Origin: Bacillus swezeyi
GTDB lineage: Bacteria; Bacillota; Bacilli; Bacillales; Bacillaceae
Assembly (NCBI RefSeq): GCF_001969815.1
Contig: NZ_MRBK01000004.1
Coordinates: forward strand, 186,001-250,000
Direction of reading: 5' to 3'
DNA length: 64,000 bases
Shown: piece by piece, positions 57,355 to 64,000 of the stretch
How positions within the stretch are numbered: the stretch's first letter is position 1
How the letters are laid out: each line of letters opens with the position of its first letter
Translations under genes and position numbers: made by a program
Notes under the pieces: generated by a model
Databases searched by the model: none
Told to the model about the DNA's origin: nothing
The model's input: the letters and a program-made list of their open reading frames with translations, nothing else

Positions 57355-58127
57355 CTATGAGGTTGGGATGCCGCCAGGAGCCACACAAAAGGCGAGCGGC
57401 GCGTTTTCGTCAACCACTTCTCCGCGGACGATATTAATCAGAAAAGCCGTCTTCTTCATTTTCGCTATTCTTTCTTCATTTATCAGATGATAGGTGTCAG
57501 GTCTTAATGATGTGCTGATGCAGACAAAATCTGATTTGGCCAATACATCATCCAGTTTTGAAAACCTTACATTCAGCCGTTTTGCCGCCTTGTAGTCTTT
57601 GTATGTGCCGTAAGCCAGCATGTTCATGTTAAAGCCCAAAGCTCTTCTGGCAATCTTCTTGCCGATTTCGCCAAAGCCGATGAGACGTAGTGTTTTGCCA
57701 TCGAGTTCATATCCCATGGATACATGCCATAAACCGCTTTTGACAGCGGCGTTTGATTGTGGAATCGACCGGGCGCCTGACAGCAGGAGGCGAAAGCCAA
57801 GTCTGCAACAGACGAAGCATTTTGACCGGGGGCATTTGTTATGTAAATCCCTTTTTCCCTTGCGTATTCCGTGTCTATATTATCGACTCCCGCTCCAAAT
57901 TTCATGATGTATCGCAAATTGGGAGCAGCATCGATGAGCTCTCGATCTGCTTTTTCAATCTCGAGAACATAAATATGGACATCCTTGATATAGGTTAACA
58001 AGTCCTGTCTGACCGTTTTATTTGAATCCAGGAAGGTGAATTCAGCCCCGAGCCTTTCAATTTTTTCTTTTAACTGCGGCGCAGCGCGGTAAAAAAACTC
58101 ACTAAGCGTCAAAAGTACTTTAACCAT
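57355..58127 (-). pseudogene. 2-hydroxyacid dehydrogenase, frameshifted and truncated
   Basis: The N-terminal part (MVKVLLTLSEFFYRAAPQL, then YIMKFGAGVDNID) and a second frame (SMGYELDGKTLRLIGFGEIGKKIA, the NAD-binding GFGEIG, NIVRGEVVDENA) together form a D-isomer-specific 2-hydroxyacid dehydrogenase. The frames join near 57787-57792 by loss of one base (GCCTCC, expected GCCCTCC). After DENA the sequence runs into unrelated codons and stops, so the C-terminal catalytic His region is missing. It was probably a phosphoglycerate-dehydrogenase-like enzyme. Clearly non-functional. Confidence 0.88.
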
Positions 58128-58271
58128 AAGTCCCGGCCTCCATTCATTTGGATTTTTCACGACTAGAAAAATGCTTGTTTCCAAACTTGAGGAAACAAGC
58201 GATTATGGGGATACGTCAGGATTATCGTGATTATATCCATTCACTCTATACTTATAAAGAATATCGGCATG

Positions 58272-59135
58272 TTAGCTGACATGGTTTTTAGACCATTTGG
58301 CAGGCTGTCCGAATGCTGTGTACTGCAAATACTTAAAATAATGACGGGCATATGGGTGTGATGTTTGTGAATTCCAAGGCTTGTTTCCTCCGCAGAAATG
58401 AACAATTGCGGGATTTGCCCTTGTTTCCATATAGCGCTTTTTGTCCAAAAGGGAAGCTGGTGTTTTTTCTTTTAAAATAATATGGGTTTGAGCGTTCCAT
58501 CTTGGATGAAGTTCATGCCACTGATGATAAAGAATCGCGTTAAGCGCATCCTGGTCATGAAAGACAAACATCTCTTCACCGTTGTTATGAATAAAGTCGA
58601 TCACTTTTTTGGAAATGTTGTTTTTTCTCCATGCTTCCATATCGATGATCATAATGCCTGAGTTAAAATATTTTGCCTCATCACTGATCTTCATTTTTTT
58701 CAGTCTTTCATGCTGCCCGGCATCTTCAACCGCTGCTGCATAGTAGGGGGCAATATCTTTGTTCCACAGTTTGGAAATGTCCTCTAATACTAGGGCATCA
58801 CAATCGACATAGATCATTCTTTTGACAGATTGATCTTGAATAAGGTCAGGAATGGAAATCCTGTAATAGGCCGCTTTTGTAATATGGCTGCTTTCAATCG
58901 CACGGTCATACTGGCTTTTTTCCACATTTAGAAATGTGATGGGAACCCCGAAACGAAGGGTCGTTTCTTCTAGACGCTTCTTATTGTCCTGTTCAATTCC
59001 TCCGTCAATGACATACAGCTTTATATCCCGTGCTTTATCCATGTTCATTAATAACGATGTAAACATGACGCTCAAATGCTGTGCGTAGTTATTGTCTGTG
59101 CAAGAAATAATGTGCATGGTACGGTCGGTTTTCAT
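58272..59135 (-). CDS. gspA: General stress glycosyltransferase GspA (GT8)
   Basis: A 287-residue GT8 family glycosyltransferase: nucleotide-sugar region IISCTDNNYAQHL, DXD metal motif IYVDCDALV (about residue 105) and HFCGGNKPW near the C-terminus. It corresponds to B. subtilis GspA. A sigma-B type promoter lies directly upstream, so induction by general stress is expected. Acceptor unknown. Confidence 0.92.
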   Translation of the reverse strand: MKTDRTMHIISCTDNNYAQHLSVMFTSLLMNMDKARDIKLYVIDGGIEQDNKKRLEETTLRFGVPITFLNVEKSQYDRAIESSHITKAAYYRISIPDLIQDQSVKRMIYVDCDALVLEDISKLWNKDIAPYYAAAVEDAGQHERLKKMKISDEAKYFNSGIMIIDMEAWRKNNISKKVIDFIHNNGEEMFVFHDQDALNAILYHQWHELHPRWNAQTHIILKEKTPASLLDKKRYMETRANPAIVHFCGGNKPWNSQTSHPYARHYFKYLQYTAFGQPAKWSKNHVS

Positions 59136-59167
59136 ATGATTTCCATCTCCTTTTCTTTTTTTGTTCT

Positions 59168-59191
59168 ATTCCCTTTCTTCAAAAAATAAAC
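59168..59191 (-). promoter_or_regulatory. Sigma-B promoter of gspA
   Basis: GTTTAT (59186-59191), 12-bp spacer, GGGAAT (59168-59173), 32 bp before the gspA start; close to the sigma-B consensus GTTTAA-N12-14-GGGTAT. Confidence 0.78.
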
Positions 59192-59211
59192 ACCATCAAT
59201 ATGTTCAAACA

Positions 59212-59238
59212 AAAAAAGGATCATCATTGATCCTTTTT
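59212..59238 (-). terminator. Terminator at the end of ywaF
   Basis: AAAAAGGATCA / TGATCCTTTTT perfect stem, 4-base loop, overlapping the ywaF stop codon. T-tract on the minus strand. Confidence 0.88.
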
Positions 59239-59952
59239 CCGTCTGATCCAAAAGGGCGTATAGAGGAGATAGAAGAAGACAATCGTCACAGCTTCGGCTG
59301 ACAAAATGTACCACGGCCAAGGCCCGAGCACATCTAAAAGCGACGCTCCTCCCCCGGGCTTTTTCATCATGTACATATAGTTCGATTTCAACAGGCGGTT
59401 CACGACAAAGATCATTGCTCCATAAACATTTACAAGGAGAAACGTGATCCAAAGAGAGCGCACCGTCGGTTTATATTTTTCAGCCGCGACCATGAAAAGG
59501 CAGGCGAGAACGACGAGCCCGTGGGAAATAAAAAACTCAAAAAAACGGAAATGGGGGAATCCGAATCTTCCCAGGTCAGGCGTCAGCATCGCTTGCAGCG
59601 CACTTCCAAGGCCGGCGAAATAAAGAAATTTAAACAGATTGAGGTTTTTTGTCAACAACAAGATGATGACAAGGTAAACCGAAAGATCGCTGAGATGAAG
59701 AGGCAAACAATACCGGGGCGTCCATGAACGGACAAAAATGAACCATGAGTGGTAGCTGATTTCTGAAATGATGAGAATCGCCACAAAGGCATAGCGAATC
59801 AGCCGGTTCCATTCGGGCTTTTGCAGCGTCTTCCGAAACACGAACAGACAAACGCCGAGCGCCGCAACCACCAATAATGTCACAATATGTGAAGTTGAAA
59901 AAAGCTCAAAAGACCCGAGCTGATAATCTTTTTGAAAATATGTCTTCATCAT
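59224..59952 (-). CDS. ywaF: Integral membrane protein YwaF (TIGR02206)
   Basis: A 242-residue protein with six to seven membrane helices (FSTSHIVTLLVVAALGVCLFVF is the first) of the YwaF/TIGR02206 group. The start is set at the ATG at 59952 with AGGTG upstream; the frame extends 23 codons without a site. Function unknown. It precedes gspA on the same strand. Confidence 0.85.
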   Translation of the reverse strand: MMKTYFQKDYQLGSFELFSTSHIVTLLVVAALGVCLFVFRKTLQKPEWNRLIRYAFVAILIISEISYHSWFIFVRSWTPRYCLPLHLSDLSVYLVIILLLTKNLNLFKFLYFAGLGSALQAMLTPDLGRFGFPHFRFFEFFISHGLVVLACLFMVAAEKYKPTVRSLWITFLLVNVYGAMIFVVNRLLKSNYMYMMKKPGGGASLLDVLGPWPWYILSAEAVTIVFFYLLYTPFWIRRKKDQ

Positions 59953-60023
59953 GAGCACCTGTCGTGAAAGTATTTTAACGTTATTTTGCGACAAAACTTC
60001 TCGATTATTCACTGATATCATGA

Positions 60024-60080
60024 AAAAAGGCTGCCGAATGGGAAGATAACCGTTTTCATTTGCATCACATTCGGCTTTTT
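60024..60080. terminator. Hairpin in the ywaF-ywaD spacer
   Basis: GCCGAATG / CATTCGGC stem (60033-60040, 60068-60075) with A-rich and T-rich flanks and a long 27-base loop. The 313-bp spacer between the two divergent genes holds nothing else that I can support. Possibly an attenuator ahead of ywaD. Confidence 0.45.
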
Positions 60081-60265
60081 AAACGCTCCACACGTCCGGC
60101 AAACTTTACAGGCCAATGGAAAGAGTGGTCACCCCAACATTCTGATCACATAAAAATCAGCCTCAAATTACCAGTCTATCGCCTCATTTATCATGTGATG
60201 GCAGGATTTGCTTTCTTTGATGAGAATTTCTTTTCCAAAGGAAAGACCATCAAGGAGGTTTTTTT

Positions 60266-61606
60266 ATGAAGAGAAAAATGATGATACTGGGGTTGGCGTT
60301 ATCCATTATTGCAGGCGGTGTTTTCATTCCATCCGCCGATGGCATGGCAAATACAGTTCAGGCGGCGCCGGAAACTGCTATTGCCAAAGATGCAGGAAAG
60401 ATCGGCAAGAAGTTTAATGAAAACCGCGCTTATCAAACAATTTATCATTTAAGCGAAACGATCGGCCCTCGTGTCACAGGTACAGCAGAAGAAAAAAAGA
60501 GCGGACAATTTATCGCGAAACAGATGAAAAAATCAAAATTGAAAGTAAGCACACAAACCTTCAGCATCCCGGACAGATTGGAAGGAATCCTGACCGTTCA
60601 TGGAGATGAAATATCATCACGGCCTGCCGCCGGTTCCGCCCCTACTGCCGAAGAAGGTTTGACCGCCCCGCTCTATGATGCAGGACTCGGTCTGCCCGGG
60701 GACTTCACTAAAGAAGCAAAAGGGAAAATCGCGGTGATTTTAAGGGGGGAGCTTACATTTTATGAAAAAGCAAAAAACGCCGCTGAGGCAGGTGCAGCGG
60801 GGGTTATTATTTATAATCATATAGACGGCCTCGTTCCTCTGACGCCAAACCTAGGCGGCAATAAAACCGACATTCCGGTTGTCGGAATCAAAAAGGATGA
60901 TGGAGAAAAGCTGCTCTCTGAACAAGAAGCTACACTTAAGGTAAAGGCTTTTAAAAATCAAACCTCCCAAAACGTGATCGGCGTCCGCAAACCAAAAGGA
61001 ATCAAAAATCCGGACATCGTATATGTGACATCGCATTATGACAGTGTGCCTGATGCGCCGGGAGCCAATGACAATGCATCAGGAACTTCAGTCGTACTGG
61101 AGCTTGCACGAATCATGAAAAACATTCCCGCTGATAAAGAAATCCGCTTTATTACATTCGGAGCCGAAGAAATCGGGCTTGTCGGCTCGCGATATTATAT
61201 CAGCCACTTGTCAGAGCAGGAGATCAAACGCAGTGCAGCCAATTTCAACTTGGATATGGTCGCAACAAACTGGGAAAATGCCTCACAGCTTTATATCAAC
61301 ACGCCCGACGGTTCGGCAAACCTTGTCTGGCAATTGAGCCAAACAGCGGCGGCAAAGCTTGGTAAAGATGTTTTATACTTAAGCCAAGGCGGCTCGTCCG
61401 ACCATGTACCATTCAATGAAGCGGGCATCGATTCAGCTAACTTTATTTGGGGAGAACCGGGTACAGGCGCTTTAGAGCCTTGGTATCACACTCCTTTCGA
61501 TACGATTGAACACATCAGCAAGGACAGACTGAAAACAGCCGGACAAATCGCCGGAACGGCAATTTATGACCATATCAAAAAAGAAAAGACTTCTGGACTT
61601 CAGTAG
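60266..61606 (+). CDS. ywaD: Secreted aminopeptidase YwaD (M28 family)
   Basis: A 446-residue zinc aminopeptidase. Signal peptide (about residues 1-33, ending VQA), PA domain (about 110-225) and an M28 catalytic domain with ligands His257 (SHYDSVPDAPG), Asp269 (GANDNASG), Glu301-Glu302 (FGAEEIGL) and a His in WYHTPFDT near residue 413. It releases N-terminal amino acids outside the cell and supplies nutrients together with proteases such as Vpr. ATG at 60266 with AAGGAGG; terminated by a strong hairpin. Confidence 0.95.
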   Translation: MKRKMMILGLALSIIAGGVFIPSADGMANTVQAAPETAIAKDAGKIGKKFNENRAYQTIYHLSETIGPRVTGTAEEKKSGQFIAKQMKKSKLKVSTQTFSIPDRLEGILTVHGDEISSRPAAGSAPTAEEGLTAPLYDAGLGLPGDFTKEAKGKIAVILRGELTFYEKAKNAAEAGAAGVIIYNHIDGLVPLTPNLGGNKTDIPVVGIKKDDGEKLLSEQEATLKVKAFKNQTSQNVIGVRKPKGIKNPDIVYVTSHYDSVPDAPGANDNASGTSVVLELARIMKNIPADKEIRFITFGAEEIGLVGSRYYISHLSEQEIKRSAANFNLDMVATNWENASQLYINTPDGSANLVWQLSQTAAAKLGKDVLYLSQGGSSDHVPFNEAGIDSANFIWGEPGTGALEPWYHTPFDTIEHISKDRLKTAGQIAGTAIYDHIKKEKTSGLQ

Positions 61607-61617
61607 TCTTTGACATT

Positions 61618-61656
61618 TGAATGAAGCAGATCGATTTGATCTGCTTCATTTTTTTA
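61618..61656 (+). terminator. Terminator of ywaD
   Basis: ATGAAGCAGAT / ATCTGCTTCAT perfect 11-bp stem with a 7-base loop followed by seven Ts. Confidence 0.95.
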
Positions 61657-61664
61657 TTCCGCTT

Positions 61665-61945
61665 TATTTGATAAACCGGAAACTTACCGCCATGCTCCCG
61701 ATCGTTTCCAACGTTATCACCTTCCCCGTCCTGAAATACCCTGGGTCATTTCGTTCCCAAACAACAATCCGAGGATCATCGATGAAAGGATCAAACTTAA
61801 ATCGCGGCACATATACCCTGAAGCTGTGCCGACCAACTTTTTCGTACTTATCCTGATTATGCCGCTTACAAGGTAACATTGCCCAGACTATAGCTGCGTG
61901 AAAAGCACGATGCCTTTCAACATGATCGGTGTTTGGATGACTGGG
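61665..61945 (-). pseudogene. Remnant of an MFS transporter C-terminus
   Basis: On the minus strand this stretch closely follows 62813-63120, the 3' part of the MFS gene 1.1 kb away: shared blocks include TTTCGTTCCCAAACA against TTTCTTTCCCAAACA, AATCCGAGGATCATCGATGA against AATCCGAGGATAATCGATGA, and CCTTTCAACATGATCGGTG against CCTTTCCATATCATCGGTG. It has several frameshifts and no start. It is a decayed duplicate in the same orientation. Confidence 0.75.
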
Positions 61946-62016
61946 CCTATGGTCCTCATTTTGTAAATCTCCCTTTATGTAAAGTTTATTTTACGTTACG
62001 GTGGAATTACGAGGTT

Positions 62017-62085
62017 ATGGATAATCGACTTGTTGAATTCAGACAGAAATACAACTATTCTCGAGAAGCTTTGGCGAAGATTTAG
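62017..62085 (+). pseudogene. Truncated Xre-family HTH regulator
   Basis: 22 codons reading MDNRLVEFRQKYNYSREALAKI and then stop. This is the first helix pair of the common Bacillus Xre-type regulators (MDNRLKEFR-x-KYx-Y-x-QEALA), cut before the recognition helix. Such regulators normally lie directly upstream of a small membrane protein, as here. The stop overlaps the ribosome binding site of the next gene. Confidence 0.6.
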
Positions 62086-62095
62086 GAGGTCAATC

Positions 62096-62470
62096 ATGAA
62101 TTCACGATTAGGTTATTTCACAATCAGTTTTTTGATGTTGATTTTAAGTCTATATATGTTTTTTAGTACAGTGGTTAATGGAAGATCTGGACTTGAAATG
62201 GCTTTTCTGCCTTTTTCTTTATTTATCATGTTTTTCACATTAGGTTATTTATATCCTCAATTTAAGAAAAATGATGAGCGCCATAAATTAATACAACAAA
62301 AAGCCATGTTTTATCATTATTTTATTTTGATGGGATATCTCTTTATTTTTTTTATCTTACTAGCAAATAACATGATAAACTTGAGTGCGCAGACAGTTAT
62401 TGCAATCCTTGGTGCTCTTATTATTGCAACAATCAACATTTTATTTATTATATTCTCAAAAATTTACTAG
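62096..62470 (+). CDS. Small four-helix membrane protein
   Basis: A 124-residue membrane protein with two helical hairpins (LGYFTISFLMLILSLYMFF, FLPFSLFIMFFTLGYLY, FYHYFILMGYLFIFFILL, VIAILGALIIATINILFIIF) and a charged middle loop (KKNDERHKLIQQ). The start is the ATG at 62096 with TTAGGAGG ten bases before. The usual partner, an Xre-type regulator, is truncated just upstream. Similar pairs occur in phage-like or resistance-linked loci. Its own role is unknown. GC content is clearly lower than in the flanking genes. Confidence 0.72.
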   Translation: MNSRLGYFTISFLMLILSLYMFFSTVVNGRSGLEMAFLPFSLFIMFFTLGYLYPQFKKNDERHKLIQQKAMFYHYFILMGYLFIFFILLANNMINLSAQTVIAILGALIIATINILFIIFSKIY

Positions 62471-62483
62471 GAGATGTTTTATT

Positions 62484-62567
62484 GTGTTCCCTTACCTTAT
62501 CCAATTATTCACTATCTTTATAGTCATTATGATCATTAGAGTTGTGACCAATAAGCGCAGACGTTAA
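62484..62567 (+). CDS. Very small membrane peptide
   Basis: 27 codons from a GTG (GGAGATG upstream): VFPYLIQLFTIFIVIMIIRV followed by a basic tail TNKRRR. One transmembrane helix. It starts 13 bp after the preceding gene and ends before a palindromic terminator, so both lie in one unit. Confidence 0.45.
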   Translation: MFPYLIQLFTIFIVIMIIRVVTNKRRR

Positions 62568-62593
62568 TTTGTAATGATTCTCTATAAATAAGT

Positions 62594-62619
62594 GTATGGT
62601 TGATCAACCATACGTTTTG
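62594..62619 (+). terminator. Palindromic terminator
   Basis: Perfect 20-bp palindrome GTATGGTTGATCAACCATAC followed by GTTTTGA; loops to a 8-9 bp hairpin. Confidence 0.6.
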
Positions 62620-62793
62620 AATGTTTTAAAGAGATTCAACACTTAAAACAAGTACCCATGTAACTGGCCTAGAACAACTTCTCCCGATATGACCATCGTT
62701 TTCCCGATCTCTAATCAATCATACCCATTTTTTGTTCGGATCTGCAGGAATCGGCATAACTAAAAATGAAGCCCCATCTCGTGCTCCATTTTT

Positions 62794-64000
62794 TCAATCC
62801 TTTATCAGCTTGATGAACCGGACACTCATGACCAGGCTTCCAATGGCGACGATGATCATGATTACCCCTAAATCCTGAAAATGTCCGGCCGTTATTTCTT
62901 TCCCAAACAGCAATCCGAGGATAATCGATGAAAGGATCGAACCTAAATAGCGGCACGTTTGAAAAAGACCTGAGGTCGTCCCGACGATATTTGCCGGACT
63001 TGTCCTGATCATGGCGGCCTGCAGAGCCACATTGCCGAGCCCGTAGCTGATCCCTAATAGAGAAAGGATGGCGCCTTTCCATATCATCGGTGCTTGAACA
63101 AAAAACAGGGTAAGCAACACTGCGCCTGCAGCCATTAAACATGAACCAACCAACACCGGCTGTGTTTCTCCTGAACGATCAATCCATATCCCTGCAAGCG
63201 GCGAAACGATCACGCTCATCCCCGACATAAACAGCATGAGCAAACCGCTTGTTTGAACGGAGAGATGCATTTCATCCTGAAAATAACTCGGCAGCCCGAA
63301 GAATAAACAATAATTAAAAATGTTTAACATTATAAACTGGATATAGACGGATGACAAAGACCGCCGTGATATAAACAGCCGTATATCAATAAAAGGACTG
63401 TTCGTGCGCAGCTCCCACCATACAAACATCAAAAGAAAAAGCAAGCCGATTGCACCCTCGGCATAATGGGGAGAGGAGTTTAAAGAAAGCAAGAAAGACA
63501 ATAACAGAGCAATGCCGCCCGCAAATAAAATGATTCCCGTCAAATCAAGCTGCCTGATGACGGCCTTGGCATTTACACCGGCTTTTTTCTCGTCCTTCGG
63601 TAAAATAAACATCCCCAATAAAAAGCTGAACAGTATAAATGGAAAGTTGACAATAAAAATCGCCGGCCACCCGCCTAGTACGATTAAAAACCCTCCTACT
63701 GTCGGACCAAAAGCTGTCATGGCAGAAGAAAAAATCGAAAGAACTGCAAGAGCGGATGCCTGGCGTTCGTGAATATGGCTTCTGATCAGCCCTACGCCTG
63801 AAGGATAGATGGCGCCGCTCCCAATTGATTGGAATAAGCGCATAGCCAGCAAGATAGAAAAAGCCGGAGCAAGAGGCGCACCGATTGCCGAGACAGCTAC
63901 GAGAATCAACCCGAACAAAAACATTTTTTTCCGACCGATTAAATCTCCCAGCTTTCCCGTTACAGGCTGAGCAACCGCACTTGCCAAATAAAATGATGAA
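62794..64000 (-). CDS. Major facilitator superfamily (drug efflux) transporter, 5' end outside the window
   Basis: At least 400 residues of an MFS transporter of the DHA type; the frame is still open at the right edge. The loop 2-3 signature GKLGDLIGRKKMF is at the visible start and is followed by at least ten more hydrophobic segments (for example FGPTVGGFLIVLGGWPAIF, motif C of drug:H+ antiporters). It is probably a proton-driven exporter of toxic compounds. Its C-terminal part was duplicated into the remnant at 61665. Confidence 0.9.
   Translation of the reverse strand, partial: SSFYLASAVAQPVTGKLGDLIGRKKMFLFGLILVAVSAIGAPLAPAFSILLAMRLFQSIGSGAIYPSGVGLIRSHIHERQASALAVLSIFSSAMTAFGPTVGGFLIVLGGWPAIFIVNFPFILFSFLLGMFILPKDEKKAGVNAKAVIRQLDLTGIILFAGGIALLLSFLLSLNSSPHYAEGAIGLLFLLMFVWWELRTNSPFIDIRLFISRRSLSSVYIQFIMLNIFNYCLFFGLPSYFQDEMHLSVQTSGLLMLFMSGMSVIVSPLAGIWIDRSGETQPVLVGSCLMAAGAVLLTLFFVQAPMIWKGAILSLLGISYGLGNVALQAAMIRTSPANIVGTTSGLFQTCRYLGSILSSIILGLLFGKEITAGHFQDLGVIMIIVAIGSLVMSVRFIKLIKD

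Overview
The window is chromosomal DNA of a Bacillus of the subtilis group, most like Bacillus licheniformis or a close relative (B. paralicheniformis type). Gene order follows the B. subtilis segment ywdK-ywdJ-ywdI-ywdH-ung-ywdF ... pdxK-ywdA-sacA-sacP-sacT-ywcI-vpr-ywcH-nfrA1-rodA-ywcE-qoxDCBA ... slrA-ywcB-ywcA ... thiE-thiM-ywbI-ywbH-ywbG-ywbD-ywbC-gspA-ywaF-ywaD. Ribosome binding sites are strong Bacillus type and UUG/GUG starts are common. Insertions relative to that backbone (xylR-xylAB, galE, a second rodA, ywqHI-like genes, a RiPP island) are what point to the licheniformis side. The species is an inference from remembered gene order and protein similarity; no database search was run.

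Layout: 0-2.1 kb, an ABC transporter ATPase (cut by the window edge) with a LiaS/LiaR-like histidine kinase and response regulator. 2.2-9.8 kb, backbone genes (ywdK, J, I, H, ung, ywdF, a DUF421 protein, pdxK, ywdA). 9.9-14.1 kb, the sucrose regulon: sacPA behind a SacT-responsive antiterminator/terminator and a promoter overlapped by a cre site, with sacT just upstream. 14.1-17.1 kb, a cluster of DnaA boxes followed by the secreted serine protease vpr. 17.2-26.7 kb, a frameshifted ywcH, nfrA1, an M20 amidohydrolase, two tandem RodA-type glycosyltransferases, a YjiH-like membrane protein, an Eis-like acetyltransferase and ywcE.

26.7-36.25 kb is an accessory island inserted between ywcE and the quinol oxidase operon. 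It holds a complete lasso-peptide type biosynthetic operon on the minus strand (RRE/PqqD-like B1, transglutaminase-like protease B2, asparagine-synthetase-like cyclase C, two ABC exporters, a GNAT acetyltransferase, a secreted clostripain-type protease), a divergent orphan ComA-like response regulator, and on the opposite strand a 38-codon gene too short for ordinary ORF calling. This short gene has Thr at -2 of a possible core SKKSKPGDGKFGRGVKRG with Asp at core position 8, which is what a lasso precursor needs, although the leader is not canonical. Its promoter and that of the B1 operon share an almost identical block at identical spacing, which argues that the two transcription units work together. 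I regard this as the most interesting system in the window.

36.3-40.3 kb, qoxABCD (cytochrome aa3 quinol oxidase). 40.8-46 kb, galE, an slrA (SinI-like) biofilm switch gene without its usual repressor neighbour, a YwqN-like flavoprotein, and ywcBA (acetate-type symporter). 46-50.3 kb, xylAB divergent from xylR with operator and cre. 50.3-55.1 kb, thiamine salvage (thiM, thiE), the LysR regulator ywbI, two orphan YwqH/YwqI-like WXG-size proteins, and the holin-like pair ywbHG. 55.6-61.6 kb, a 23S rRNA methyltransferase-like protein, a glyoxalase-fold protein, a decayed 2-hydroxyacid dehydrogenase, gspA with a sigma-B promoter, ywaF and the secreted aminopeptidase ywaD. 61.7-64 kb, a small patch of gene debris (MFS remnant, truncated Xre-type HTH) around two small membrane proteins, then an MFS transporter that runs off the right edge.
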